Assembly: GCA_903813345.2 (NCBI GenBank)
Contig: CAIIXF020000004.1
Location: 29,017,985-29,081,984, forward strand
Direction: 5' to 3'
DNA length: 64,000 nt
Source: Owenia fusiformis
Lineage: Eukaryota; Annelida; Polychaeta; Sabellida; Oweniidae
Positions within the stretch are counted from its first letter, which is position 1. Each line of letters starts with the position of its first letter. The position numbers and the translations under genes are program-made. The notes beneath the pieces are model-generated. The model did no database searches. It saw nothing but the letters and a program-made list of their open reading frames with translations, and had not been told where the DNA came from. Positions 10,336 to 22,400 of this stretch are shown here, piece by piece.

Positions 10336-10818
10336 ATGTACAGCTTCACATTGCATAGGATGTTAACCACCGATCCGTATACTAAACGAATTTACGGAGG
10401 AGTAGTGGCCAGTGACGAATTGCCCGCCACTAATTTCGGAAACAGTAGGGTACTGATAGTCGCCAACACAGCGCCTAAATGTCACGCGGGCTTACACTGG
10501 GTCGTGTTCAATAAAGACCAAAATTCGTTAGAGTTTTTCGACTCTCTGGGCAGGAAACCCGAGCACTATGGCCCAGATTTTCAGCGGTTCGCGACGGACA
10601 ATTCTCGGGGAGAGAAGTTAACGACAGTACCCTTTCAACTGCAACCTTCGAACACTCAAACGTGTGGATATTATTGCTTGTTTTTCGCATTCTTGCGCAG
10701 TCGAGGTCAGTCCTTCAATAGCATCGTGAATAGATTCAGCAGAGACACATTAATGAACGATCAATTGGTGGTGAGAACTGTCCGTCGATGGTTCAAATAT
10801 AAAACTATGGACTTGTAA
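10336..10818 (+). CDS. Adenain-like maturation cysteine protease (160 aa)
   Basis: His54 in HWVVF, Asp69 in FFDSLG, Gln103 and Cys110 in the TQTCGYYC block form the expected triad plus oxyanion Gln. The Gln-to-Cys spacing of seven and the His position agree with adenovirus protease (family C5, ULP1-like fold). In Polintons this enzyme is predicted to cleave capsid precursors during maturation. The frame is intact; start at 10336 lies 7 bp after the capsid gene stop. An AATAAA at 10881 follows the stop. Confidence 0.92.
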   Translation: MYSFTLHRMLTTDPYTKRIYGGVVASDELPATNFGNSRVLIVANTAPKCHAGLHWVVFNKDQNSLEFFDSLGRKPEHYGPDFQRFATDNSRGEKLTTVPFQLQPSNTQTCGYYCLFFAFLRSRGQSFNSIVNRFSRDTLMNDQLVVRTVRRWFKYKTMDL

Positions 10819-11219
10819 AACGATGTCTCATCAATTTAAGGTAGTTCAGCACTTCCGCACACACTATTGAAAAACTTTGGAATAAATCATTCGATTTCTC
10901 ATTCAATTGAACTTATAATTCAATTCATATGATGTATTTTGTAAAATATGACTACCTTGATATTTTATTGTATTCTTCATGATGCAGAACTACCTTAATT
11001 ATTCATAATGCGGAACTACCTTAATGTTTTTCTCGTAATTTTACTTTTATTTGATGTTCACTATCATATAAGCGCACATATTTTATGTAACGCATGTAGT
11101 TATTCCTATTTACCACTGTCTAGATTATGTACTCTTATTTAATAAATGAAGTAACAAATAAATTATCACGAATGTATGAAGTGGTTTATTCTTATTTTAT
11201 TACATTTATTTTACAACCC
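10819..11219. other. Convergent intergenic region with polyadenylation signals and small repeats
   Basis: Between the last rightward gene and the first leftward gene. It has AATAAA at 10881 and 11141 on the + strand and several TTTATT (AATAAA on the other strand) near 11185-11215. A short motif, GAACTACCTTAAT, occurs twice (about 10986-11020), with its inverse AAGGTAGTTC near 10840, so a stem can form. It is probably the common transcript end zone. Confidence 0.55.
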
Positions 11220-11543
11220 CTATAAAAGAGCTAACGCTTTCATCAGAACAATGTTAAGCAATACAACGATGCCTTTGGATTTTTTCAACAGTCTCTGTAT
11301 TTTCTGCTTATTTGGAATGTTAGTGTCAGCCATAAATTCGAGCGTGGCCCTAAATTTTAAAAGATCCATTCTCTCCTTTCTGGAGATGATCACATTTCCA
11401 GCTAGAACATTCAAAATCAGTTCCATTAAGGCCTTTAATTGTCCCGGGTAGATTGTCCTAATCAACGCACTCCGCTGGTATTTCGACTTAGTTTTAGCCA
11501 ATAGTTCCAGATAGGCTTTATGTTCATTTATCAGTCGACTCAT
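11220..11543 (-). CDS. Conserved small Polinton protein (107 aa), function unknown
   Basis: A helical, basic protein with the pattern YQRSALIRTIYPGQLKALME, then LNVLAGNVIISRKERMDLL and FMADTNIPNKQKIQRLLKK. I recognise this arrangement as a small protein often found beside a Lys-rich partner in animal Polintons, but know no proven function. It lies 6 bp downstream of the 141-residue gene on the same strand, so they are likely co-transcribed. The frame is intact. Confidence 0.65.
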   Translation of the reverse strand: MSRLINEHKAYLELLAKTKSKYQRSALIRTIYPGQLKALMELILNVLAGNVIISRKERMDLLKFRATLEFMADTNIPNKQKIQRLLKKSKGIVVLLNIVLMKALALL

Positions 11544-11549
11544 ATCGAA

Positions 11550-11975
11550 TTAGAGCGATATCCACTTGGTTTTACTAGTCGATGCTGCGACTGCTACCGC
11601 GCCCCTGCCCCTTTGAGAAGTAATCGGATCTCGTTTTCCTTTTTTCAAGGGGACGGTCACGTCCCTAGGTTTCGTCGATTTTCGTTTCTTCGTCCTATCG
11701 GGTATACCAGGCGGAATGATAACGGTCTCCTTTCTTTTGGGTAAAGCTTCAGAGTCCTTTTCAGTATCAGCTTTATCAATGTCCAATGTCTTAGAACCCG
11801 ATAGTTTCGACGCTGTATCACTTAATTCTTTCCCCAATGATTCCTCGTTGCTTTCTTTAGTAGTAACGCTAATCTCTTCTTCTTCTTCTTGTTTGCTATC
11901 TTGGTCTTGCTCGGAATTTCGTAGAAGCCGTTGATAACGTTCAAAAGGGACCATCACAGTTTTTCTACCATTCAT
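11550..11975 (-). CDS. Charged Polinton protein with N-terminal VPFERYQRLL motif (141 aa)
   Basis: Residues 1-20 contain KTVMVPFERYQRLLRN, a short motif I associate with a recurring Polinton protein. The middle is very acidic (QEEEEE and Ser/Glu-rich), and the C-terminal third is basic (RTKKRKSTKPRD, KKGKRDP) with a terminal KTKWISL. It is probably disordered. Such proteins occur next to the 107-residue protein found here downstream. Possibly a virion-associated or core protein; no function can be shown from sequence. Confidence 0.6.
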   Translation of the reverse strand: MNGRKTVMVPFERYQRLLRNSEQDQDSKQEEEEEISVTTKESNEESLGKELSDTASKLSGSKTLDIDKADTEKDSEALPKRKETVIIPPGIPDRTKKRKSTKPRDVTVPLKKGKRDPITSQRGRGAVAVAASTSKTKWISL

Positions 11976-12118
11976 GTTTCATCTCCATCTAAGAAACAAA
12001 AGCAAATAAAAGTATTTACTCAACAGGAAATAAGACAGCCCCAGGTAGTCCGCCGTTCTCATCCGACTCATCCGGTAACGCATATTTAACTGACAGATTC
12101 CACGTAGCACAACTGTTT

Positions 12119-12790
12119 TTATGACGATGAAGGGTAGATCACCACATCGTCTCCCGGGAATATGTGCACGCGCAGCCTCGTTTCCGGTTCACTTTTAGGC
12201 GTCGTATCTATCACTAAATATCCATAGGGGGCTCTGGTTGCATCGGCGAAGGCGTCTATCATGATCCGCGACCTTCCCGGGAACAATTGTCTAGCTAAAT
12301 GAGCTATCTGGTCGGCACCGCGTACATTGCCGAAAGCCACAGTGTAGCCCGTATTAAGGGCTATCGTCCGGGCATTTTTACCTTGGCCGAAGAGATTCTG
12401 GGTGATAAAGATGACGGTAATACAACGGTGATGCGTGCCCATGGTGAATAGAAGGGACATGCGTTCACTTTTCAACACATCTTGTTGAAGATCGTCCAAT
12501 ACAATAACCGAATGACCCCTGTCTTTGGTGAAATCTTCCAATTCCTCTTCCGTAGGTAGCCCGGGGTGAAGTACCAAATCGGGAATTTCTCTCTCCATCG
12601 TCTCGTATAAAGGTTGATCAATGCCGTAGCAGTACATGATCTTGCCTACCGGTTGAGTGAATACTCCATTTTTATTCTTCAGCAGCTTGTACACGAAGGT
12701 AGATTTACCGGAACACGTACTTCCGGTTACGTTTATGGAGCTGCACGCTTGGAAGGGTAGTACACTTTCACTAAGCCACCAGTCGACCAT
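12119..12790 (-). CDS. Packaging ATPase, FtsK/HerA (A32-like) family (223 aa)
   Basis: Walker A is GSTCSGKST at residues 23-31, Walker B SVIVLDD at about 94-100, and a polar sensor TQN at about 130-132. The pattern VTGSTxSGKS, hVLDD, FxTQN is that of genome-packaging ATPases of Polintons and of vaccinia A32 relatives. It would pump element DNA into capsids. Length is typical. The start ATG at 12790 precedes MVDWWLS; the frame is intact. It lies just downstream of the integrase gene on the same strand. Confidence 0.92.
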   Translation of the reverse strand: MVDWWLSESVLPFQACSSINVTGSTCSGKSTFVYKLLKNKNGVFTQPVGKIMYCYGIDQPLYETMEREIPDLVLHPGLPTEEELEDFTKDRGHSVIVLDDLQQDVLKSERMSLLFTMGTHHRCITVIFITQNLFGQGKNARTIALNTGYTVAFGNVRGADQIAHLARQLFPGRSRIMIDAFADATRAPYGYLVIDTTPKSEPETRLRVHIFPGDDVVIYPSSS

Positions 12791-12812
12791 TTCTTACAAT
12801 CTAGACGAGTCC

Positions 12813-14551
12813 TTATAAATCTTTAACCTCATCCGCGTTAATCCAAGTATTGAACTGAAAATAAATGCGCATACCTTATATTTTATTCCATTTTTAGTAG
12901 TAACAACTTCGCTGACTAGGACTGAGATGTGTACACTTACACTCCCCTTCATAGGTTTGGCAACCGGAAGTCTCATTTTGGAAAACTTATAAAGTCTTTC
13001 TTTGTTTGGATTTTAATTTCGTTCCTTAACAGATCGAAAATTCATGACAAATTTTATCAATTTCCAAGATCACTAAACATAAACAGGATAAGGTATCCGA
13101 AAAGGTACTTCCGGTTGCCAAACTTGTGGAGGGGAGTGTACCTTATTAGGCCAACCGGCCCACTTGACGAGAACCTCGCGTCGACCTCCGCGCCGGCGTC
13201 TTTTCAAGATGGCCTCCACCCTGTGAACGTCGGAAGGATTCCTGATTCTTTGTAGTTCGTCCTCGTAAACCATGCCCTCTATCGGTTCATCGGCCATGTC
13301 TTCCAGGGAATAGACGGGAGGATTAGTCGGGCGCCTGTCCTTCACTTTGAAGTATTCCACTGACCATTTCTGATCGAATCCCCGGTCGAATATGGCCCGC
13401 GTCCTCGACAGGCGCACCAAGTCCCCAACGTTAAACTTGTAGCGAGGCACCCCTTCATCTTGTTTTTTACCCTTCATGTAAATATTCAGCCATACTTGAA
13501 ATTCGTTGTCATTGTTCACCGACTCCGGGGACATTTTGATGGTGCGGTGGTAAGCTTTGTTGTAGGATTCCACTAGAGAGGGCAAATCGTCTATGTAGCG
13601 TTTGTTCCCTCTGTGATAGAGCATTCTAAAGATCTTATCCTTGATCGTCCTAATGACCCTCTCTAGAACGTAGAAATGCCCATTCTTTGAAACGCCAAAC
13701 ATAAGCAGATTTTAGTAAAAATTCAAAAAATGTTTCCATTGCTAAGTTGATAAATGGGAGTGTACTCACCCGCGAAATTTGCTTTCGTATCTGACCTCGT
13801 GGTGAAGTGCCATACATTTTGATCGTTTAAAAAACGCTTGACTTTGGCATTCGTGTACTCTGTACCTACACAAATATGATGAATAAATGACGATATTATC
13901 TAAGATTTGGCTCAAACAATTAACAAAATTTAATACAAAAATCGATCAGTTCTCCATGAATGAGATGGTTTGTTCCATGTTCCATGACATACCTTGATCG
14001 GTACGCAGGCGCGTTGGTTTGCGTCCAATTTGGAATACCCGGCGCATGGCTCCTACCATTTCAGCCCCGGTTTTATTTCTAAGAGGCTCCACGAAGAGAT
14101 ATTTGCTCAAGGTGTCAATGAAAATAGCCAGATAGCGATAGCCATCGTTAAATTCAGCCAGGTCTATGAAAGAGGCCAGATCCGAATCCCATTGTTCGTC
14201 TATGGAGCGAACTTCAACTTTCCTACGCTTATAACGAGTTCTAGTCTTTCTAAACAAAGTATAGGCATCTTGTTCACTCAACCACGATTTCAATTGTTTT
14301 CTCGAAATGCCACGGTCTTTAATTCTGCGCCAAACTTGATCGAAGCCGGCGTAAGACCCGGCATCTTCTCCGTCGTAATAAATACGTTTAAGCATGGATC
14401 GTTCGACTTTTGACAACGGTTCTGGTTCATTACTTATCGTCAGAGATCTCTTTCTTGAAGGTTTTGAATTTATTTTCAATTTTTTATCGAGCATTGAGCT
14501 TTTATTTTCACGCTTATTCATGTTTTCTAGTTTCTCTTCGATACTAGACAT
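12813..14551 (-). CDS. Retroviral-type integrase with chromodomain, four exons (about 405 aa)
   Basis: Exons (5' to 3'): 14551-13993, 13865-13770, 13662-13142 and 12854-12813. All junctions are GT-AG and keep phase. Exon 1 gives a basic N-terminus, the Polinton-type RISRK-like block (GISRKQLKSWL, QDAYTLF) and the first catalytic Asp in WDSDL (about residue 124). The second Asp is in RTDQG (185) at the exon 1/2 junction; the catalytic Glu comes right at the start of exon 3, before RVIRTIK. Exon 3 continues with an SH3-like region and a chromodomain (ILKRRRRGG, VLVKWAGWPNK), which is completed by the 42-bp exon 4 (a FNTW-type end). Reading straight on past exon 3 gives an unlike tail to 13073, so I prefer the micro-exon. 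The enzyme inserts the element and makes the 6-bp duplication. Confidence 0.88.
12939..13139. repeat. Inverted repeat inside the last integrase intron
   Basis: Arms of about 33 bases at 12939-12971 and 13107-13139, matching at roughly 29 positions, separated by about 135 bp. The right arm starts right at the 5' splice site of the intron (donor at 13141-13140), so in the - strand transcript the donor region could pair with the intron interior. Confidence 0.7.
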
Positions 14552-14654
14552 GCTTTACCTAGCTAGGATAAATTCAACTAAACACCGAAGTTAGTAACAT
14601 TTTAATATATACATTATTTTTGTTTACATACATATTCAAATTATTATTTACAGT

Positions 14655-15690
14655 AACATGCATGTACATTGATGCGGGAGAGTATTCAAAGTTGACATAC
14701 TAGTTACTTAAAATTCCAAAATTCAGATTGCATTTCCCTAATTGATCACAATCTTCTCCTAAAACAATTTTATTTTTCGTAAATATAGGAACTGCTTCGT
14801 TTCAATGACAAATCCCGTGTTAAATGTTAATAGAGAGAATGCCATTTTGTTCACGTTTTTCAAAATTTATTCCCCAATTTATGTTTGAAGGTTCCAAATG
14901 TCAATCTATTGATAAATAGTGGGTTGTATTCTATACATTACAGTTACAATGCAATGCATTTACAATATAGTAACAATTCAAAAATACAATACAATGTAGT
15001 ATTTCACAATTCAGTTCATATTGATTTATAAATCAAACAAACGTTCATTATGGCGGGATAAGGGTTATATTCAAAGGTTCGGTGCATCCATCTGAAGTCA
15101 GACTCCTTTTGCAATAAAAATTAATTATAATTTACAACAACAAGGATGTACATCGATACGTGATAGTTTTCAAACTTTGTTTTATTAGCAATTTCAATTT
15201 TTTTTTGTTATATTCCCAAAAATCACTTAGTATTTCCCAAATTCATCATTATTTTCTTCTAAAATAATTTTAAGTTTCGTAAATATACGGAAAGCATCGT
15301 TCCAATGACAGATCCTGTGTTAAACTCTAATAGAGAGAACGCTAATTTATTCACATTTTTCAAAATCCATTCCCGTATTTTAGGTTTGCAGGTCCCAAAT
15401 ATCCAATTACTTTTATCAATTTGAAACATTTTAACTGTTTCACTGGAATGTATCATCGTGAAATGCGTCAACCTATTGACATGCAAGTAGCGGGTTGTAT
15501 TCTACATTTGAATTATAATGCAATGCAATCAACACAATGCATTTACAATACAACAAAACAATACAACGCAGTTCTTCACAAATTAATTCGGTTTGATTTA
15601 CCAAACATATAAAATGTTCATTGTGACGGGGTAAGGGTTATGTCAAGAGGTTCTGTGCTGCCATCTGGATTTAGCTTCCTTTTACAATAG
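14655..15690. repeat. Diverged tandem duplication of the polymerase 3' end
   Basis: Copy 1 is about 14655-15125 and copy 2 about 15143-15690. They share in order a GATGTACAT block, a TTTCGTAAATATA block, AATAGAGAGAA(T/C)GC, GGGTTGTATTC, AATGCATTTACAATA and a GTAAGGGTTAT block. Copy 2 runs into the last polymerase codons (stop at 15618-15620); copy 1 therefore contains a decayed copy of the same C-terminal end (about 15060-15120). Divergence is substantial, so this predates the present insertion. There is no gene in 14552-15617. Confidence 0.75.
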
Positions 15691-16411
15691 AAATTACTGA
15701 AGCCCAGACGTTCTTGATGGTACGTATGCATTCGATTTTGCATCATCCTGAATCCAATATTGACTCCCGACTGGGCTTCGTTGGTGTCCAACACTTTCTT
15801 ATACAGTTCCATCGGATTTTCAAATTGATTTTTATTTAGCCCCTTGCAGCTAAATTTTACCGTGTCACTCTGACTGTCGTAGAGGCAGTAAGTTTTGGAG
15901 CACAACGCTGTCATTTGGTCCCCCTCCGCCTACAATTTGAAAATACCAGGCTTTCTCCGGTCCAGTTGTCTGTGCTCAGCCGTGTCGGTTCGGGGGAGCC
16001 AGTTGTTCTTTTCCCGCTCGAATTCCTCTCTTAGCTCGGGTTTTATGGATTCCTCCAGACTATTTTCGGACAGGGCAAAATACAGGCTGCAAAAAGAAGG
16101 ATATTCTCTATTCATGCACTACTTGCACCACTGACCATGATAATAAAATTGAAAATTATGATTTAAACAAAAGAAATTACAAAAATGTATTTTAAAATTA
16201 AAGTATTATACTAAAAATACCTGTCTGTATCCATCTCCATGAGTTCGTACATGCTCCTGTCCACAAACTTGTCCAGAAAATCATAGTGGAACTGTAGCAT
16301 TCTACAACATACAAACATTCTGATTTACACAATGAAGCAATACAAACATAAACTAGTACATAATAAATACATAGGTACAGTGCTCGAAGAAATAACAGTA
16401 TACAACAGAAA

Positions 16412-16446
<35 letters not shown>

Positions 16447-19400
16447 CTTACCTGAGTTTTGCATGTTGCAGAATGAAGAATCCTACTTGATGAGGCATAT
16501 CAAGGCGTATGCGCGACTTGGCCATTTACAGTTCGAAGGTTAAATCATCGAGTTCTTCCAATTTACGGAATCTTCTCTGATTCACTTTCTTTTGCACCTC
16601 AGCGGGACCTTGAAGGATACGGATGAGCATATGCTTAAGCTTATCCATAATCAAGGAGCCGTAGGCACTACAAGAAGAATACAAATAATTGGTATGCATA
16701 ACTAACAGTAACTATCACACTGTCACATGGACGGTTAAAACAAATCTGTTTAAACTGAATTACGTTTTGTTACCTGTTTCCTATCAACTTGCACGTGTCA
16801 CCCCGACATGCTTGGGATGGGTCTCTATCACCAAGGAGTCGCGCCGCCGTGATGTCATTTACGAATTGCTCAAAGCATGCCTTTCCGTCATACTCCACAA
16901 CGCAGTGAACAGCAGTGACCTGCATGAAATAATAAAATGTACTTAGAAATAAGAAGATAAAATATTCTATTAATAGTCTATTTGAGAGGTTCATGTAAAA
17001 ATGTAAACGTAGTTTTACAAGTTACCTACCTCTAGTCCATGCTTGATGTACCATTTCAACAAGTCAGAGGCCAACAAAATCTTCCTGGCTTTCATGCCGC
17101 CTAAAATGATAAATAGTTTTCCGAATTAATGAAAAGCATTACATTTACATATACATTCGTTCATGTATCGATGTATTTTTGTCTCTTTTAATTAAATTAT
17201 TTCTCATTAGCATTAATGCATATATATTAAAAGAATGTATGGTTTTAACATACCTATTAACAATTTCCTGGGTTTCTGCGATAAACCTTTGGATCGTACA
17301 TACTGCTGCATATGTTCCCCGAAATCTTCAAAGTTCACTTCACTGGTGCAGAAGATTGGAGCCATCTCCTTGAAGTGACCATAGAGATGTTCGGGGACAG
17401 ATATGTCCACTTCCAAAGCTCCAAACAGAGTGCCATCCATGACTGCTTCCATGATCTCATCCTCGGTCATGGTTTCTTTTTTGTCGCATGGCCTAGCAAA
17501 TCTATCCTCCATGAACTGCCGCATCTCTGGGTTAGATCTCAACTCAGCATGATATTGACATTCGAAAATGTCAGTGACTTTGTAGCCCTGTTCTTCCAGG
17601 AATAGCCTGCGTTGTCGAGTTCTCTCCCATTTTTCTTTAGCACGTTCGCGTTCTTCCAAGGATAGATGCTTAGTCATCCAGCAGTCATGACCATGGAAAT
17701 AACCTGAAATAAATGATATAGCTAGTTGAGAATATACATTTAAATTTTCAAAATATCAAAATTGTTATCATTAATTGTTCAGTTAGAAACGTTTTATATG
17801 TCTCATTATTTAGTTCATTTTTCTTTATTTATGTACTGCCAACAGTGTTTGTATACTAAACCAAAACCTTATAAAATAATTTGCAAACAATAATCTTAAT
17901 ATATGAAACTAAAAAATGACTGAAAACAGTTAAAAACTTACAGCCATTGAATTCGAACGCTCTTTTTCCACATACACCGTCCAAGAGATAGGGACCGACT
18001 CTGCGCTGTCCTCTATTGAATTTGTGTTGAATTTCTATTTGCTCCGAGTGAGCCAACCACTCTAGCCAATACCATTCTTTGAGGTAGCGCTCAGATTTGT
18101 CCTTTTTAAAATTATCTTCCTTCTTTCTGACGGTGTATGGACCAGTTGGTAGGGGTTGAGACAAAGCCCACAGGTATCTAGAAAGAACAGCCAGAATATT
18201 GATACTGCCGTAGGTTAGGTTCTTGAATTAGTCAACCATGAGTAAAATAATCAACTAAACAATAGACAAATTACGCGATTGCATTACTTTAACCTCCTTT
18301 ATATCACTTGCTACTAGGCTAGTATAGTTATGTTACTAGGGTTAAAACTAACTTATACTCACAGTGCATTGGCATCAAAACCAACAATTTTGGAGCACTT
18401 ATTAGGTCCAGACCTTATTTTTGTCTCCCCTGCTTTGTGATAACGACGGAAAATTATAGATGGTCCTGCAATAAGAAAGGAATAATCATAATTTTCATTT
18501 GGGAAATAAGAAAATGATGAGTGTAGTCTAGTATTGCATGACATCCACCTTTAACTACAGTAAAACCTATGTGTAGTGAACACTGGTGGTGTCATAAAAA
18601 TGTGTTCACTGCAGGTAGGTGTACATTACAAAGTTAATTTATACAGAAGTTAGTTGAGCATGTGGTGAGGAAGGGTGTCCACTAGAGACAGGTGTCCACT
18701 AAAGAGAAGTGTTAACTAAGACAGGTTCTACTGTACTTACCTCCGACAATGTTGTTCTTTATTTTCTTGTAAATATCCTGGTGCTTGGATTTGAAAAGAC
18801 TGAAATGGCAGCCCGGCTCCTTCCCTCTCATCAGTAATAGGCGAGCTACACCAGGGACTGACTGTGCCTCCTTAAAAAGGTCAACACTGCGTTCCCTGTA
18901 GTATTTCAACATCTCTACCAATGCCGCCACAAAAGGGGATGTATCTCTGTCATTGTAGAATCTAAAATACAAAGAACGTCTAGTGGTCAACACAAATATA
19001 TCGGATTCATATCCATATTCACTATATAAACGTGCTGTGCAATCTCAGAAAATACGGTTGAATTACTTATTTGGTCTCCACTAACCTTAAAAAGTCAGAG
19101 AATGTCTTCATATCCCGTTGGCGCCAGACGGTCTTCAGTTCTTCATAATTCTCGGGACCTGTTTTTGGCACAGCTGGCAGTTTTAACGCTCTGAGCACCT
19201 CTTCCTTGGACTTTCCTTGGGAAATGAGATTGGAATACTCCAGATATTCGGCCTCGAGGGTATTGTGTCCTTTGAGCGAAGAGTGAAATGCCTCGTAGTT
19301 TGGCAATTGCTCATAACTTAGCTTGCTGACATCGTCAAACCACTCATACGGGAAGTAGCTTTTGCATACTGCACTGCCATAAGCCTTCAGGAATTTATCG

Positions 19401-22400
19401 TAGCTCGTCCCAGGACTGAGAAAATTGCAGACATCCAGGAAACGAAACTTCGATGTTGTTATGTTGGCATAAGCACTGCCCTTCTTCACTATGAAGATTT
19501 TAGATGGGTTAATCTCGTCAGCAATGATATGTTTTAGGAGCTTTCGTCTGACTAAATTAATATCATACTTTTGAGAGTTGAACCCGAGGCATGGCAGCTG
19601 ATTTATATGACTTTTGAGCCTGTCTAATAGAGACTTATATGCAGTCAGTCTAGTTTTATGTACGTGCGCCAGCCTTGTACTAGTCTGCTCATCATCGTCA
19701 TCTATTAAAGGCGAGGGCTCGCTGGTCGCCATGACAGCGTCATCATTTAAGTTATGCTGGCAATCCTCGGACCTTTCTGAATTTTCAGAGGTCAAGGACA
19801 GCGCATCATCCGACATATTTTCATCGTCATCGTAGTCACTGGCGTCTGCATCGTCCAAGACTTGACTGCTGGTACCATTTCTGAGTTCGTATTTGTAATT
19901 GATGGCACTAATCCTTTCAAAGAAAGCTCTTCCTGTATTGGGCCTTTTCAATGCTTCGAGCATTTCCTCCGACACTGGCTCGAACTCATTAGTTTCCCGC
20001 GCCTCGTCATGGTCATTTGCCAATTCTTCATCCTCTGATTGGTCATCATCGCCGCAATCTTTCTCTGTACGGCACCGAGATTCTAATTCTCTGATATCGT
20101 TTTTCAGTTTTAACAGTATACTGGCATATTGTTTCTCTGTCTCACTAGTCGCTCTGCCTTGTAAATGATTGAGATATTCAAACATTTCACCGAGGAGCAA
20201 ATCTAAATCGGCGTTGATGAAACATTTGGGTTGCTCGAAGTCCGGTATGTTGGAGCAGACAGACACAGAAATGGGTACGTGTTCCGCGGTCCAGATTAAT
20301 TTACCACTACCAGAAGCGATTTGTACCTTTTTCAGAATACATTCCATATCGTACGTCGCCACATAATCATAAAATCGTCTTGGCTCTGTAGGATCCATGT
20401 AGCCGAATGAGACGAGATCATCGTGCAGGGAGGTCGGTGATTTATAGTAACCACCCGGATACAGAAAGTTCGAGGCTTGTTCACATCGTCTCTCGTGCTT
20501 CTCAAGATTATTGGTCTGTTTGAAGAATGTCCCACAATTTCTACATTGAAATGACCCGGAGTATGTGCCCAAGTTTTTAATGTAGCTCAGGTGTCCATCA
20601 AAATGGTTGAGATACATCGTGTCATTATGCCGCCCCATGGATTTGTAGAACATTGTGGCTCCTCCTTCACTGTCTAGTTCATACACGTTTATATTGATCT
20701 CGAATAGAGCCTCAAAAAGTGGAAGTTCTGCTTTCTGAACGGCCCCTACCCGAGATTTATCCATATGATCTTGCCATCTTTTTACTAATGGATCGATGTT
20801 CAAATGGCGCAATTTCCATTGGATTTCCCGTTTAGTACTGCCACCGGGAGCCTGGTGAAAAGCCAGGCAGCGAAACAGGCACAAGTTATCCTGGTAGGGT
20901 CGGTGTAATGCCTGGTCGTACGTCAGACCGACTATGGATCGCTTATTTTTTAGGTAATTTGGTAAAATCACGGGGGCTCCGAGAGGTGCATCCACTTTGT
21001 TTACGATCCAGCGCGTATTGGTGACGCGATATAGAAGGAATTTGGTATTGTCCCTGTGCTGCCACGCGTTATTGTGGTAGTCTATACGCCTCAGCCTTTC
21101 GATTAAAGCGTCCAAGTCTGCTCGTGTCCCAATCATTGGTACAGCTTCTTCTCCGGGTAAATCATTTTCGCTGAACACGCTCTCATTGTCGTGGGCGTAC
21201 CAATACCTTAAATGGCAAAGTATAAATATGAGTTGTAATATCATTCTTTGAAACATATGCAATCGTTAACAAACAAACAAACAAGTGAAGAAAATCAAAA
21301 AACAAAAACAAAAACACAATGACAAAAAACAAAAACAAAATAAAAACAAGGAAGAAAAAACAAAACAACTTATTGACTTTTACCTTAACAGTCCAGTCTC
21401 CCGATTGGACAACACAAAGCCCAAGCTCATATTCACTCTGAAGGCTGAATCCTCGTTCTGATAAATATACTCCAATTGAGCTATGATATCATCCATTGTA
21501 ACGGATCCATTTTGCAGGTGAAAATTGTATTCGTGGAGGACGGGACTCTCCAGTTGGTGTGGTCTATATATGGCGCTTGAGTGTTGTATATAGAGATCCT
21601 GGAGGGGTTCGTCTATCGTACCATCCTCTCGGACCCAAGGGTCTCGCTCAATTTCAGCGCCACCGAGTCTAAATAAAATAGGAAGTTGTAATTACAACAA
21701 TCACCAAATAATAACCAGCATTCGATAAAAATATTTGTGTGGTCCGCCAGTTGTGACAAAGTAGACTTCATTATAAAATATTTTATACTATTTCCATTCA
21801 TATGTACTCTAATTTATTGTTGTTTGCGCACTTACTGGTCATCAAATTCAAAGTTGAAGCTGTCGTCTAATAAGGGGGAGATACTAGCAGCACTGTCATC
21901 CAGAAAATCTAGATCTATTTCATTCCATGCTGACGCCGACATGTTCAGAACAAGATCCTCCAGCTCTCTAGAATTATTAGAAACTTAGTCGGTGTATGTC
22001 TGTCCATTTCCACTTGTCATGTTACTTTTACTTATATGTACTAGGCAGTTCACTGATTTCAAATATTTAGGATGTATTTGAACGTTTATTATTCTTATTC
22101 ATTTCATTTTGATTACTTCAAATTATTTCAATGGCATGTGCACAGAAGAATATATAAATGGAGAATTCGAAATATTATTGTTTGTACTCACTGTGATTTC
22201 TGGGTGACTACGCCATCTTGAATCGTGGAACTGGTTGTTTGCAGGGGGGTTGCAGAGGGAAGTGTAGAGGGAACGTTTAACCTAGATGCAAACGAGCTTT
22301 GATTATCAATAAACAAAAGGCTCTTGCTCTTTAATATAGATCAATAGGATATATAAACATAATGTCGAGTACTCATATCGAAATGTGTATTTGTAATACT

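Noticed and set aside
13663-13702. Start of integrase exon 3 at an ATG-led frame (13702)
   Set aside because: The residues before 13662 do not fit the family, while the acceptor at 13663-13664 joins exon 2 in phase and puts the catalytic Glu in place.
20169-20366. Frames on the + strand opposite the polymerase exon 8
   Set aside because: Antisense shadows of a strongly supported coding exon.
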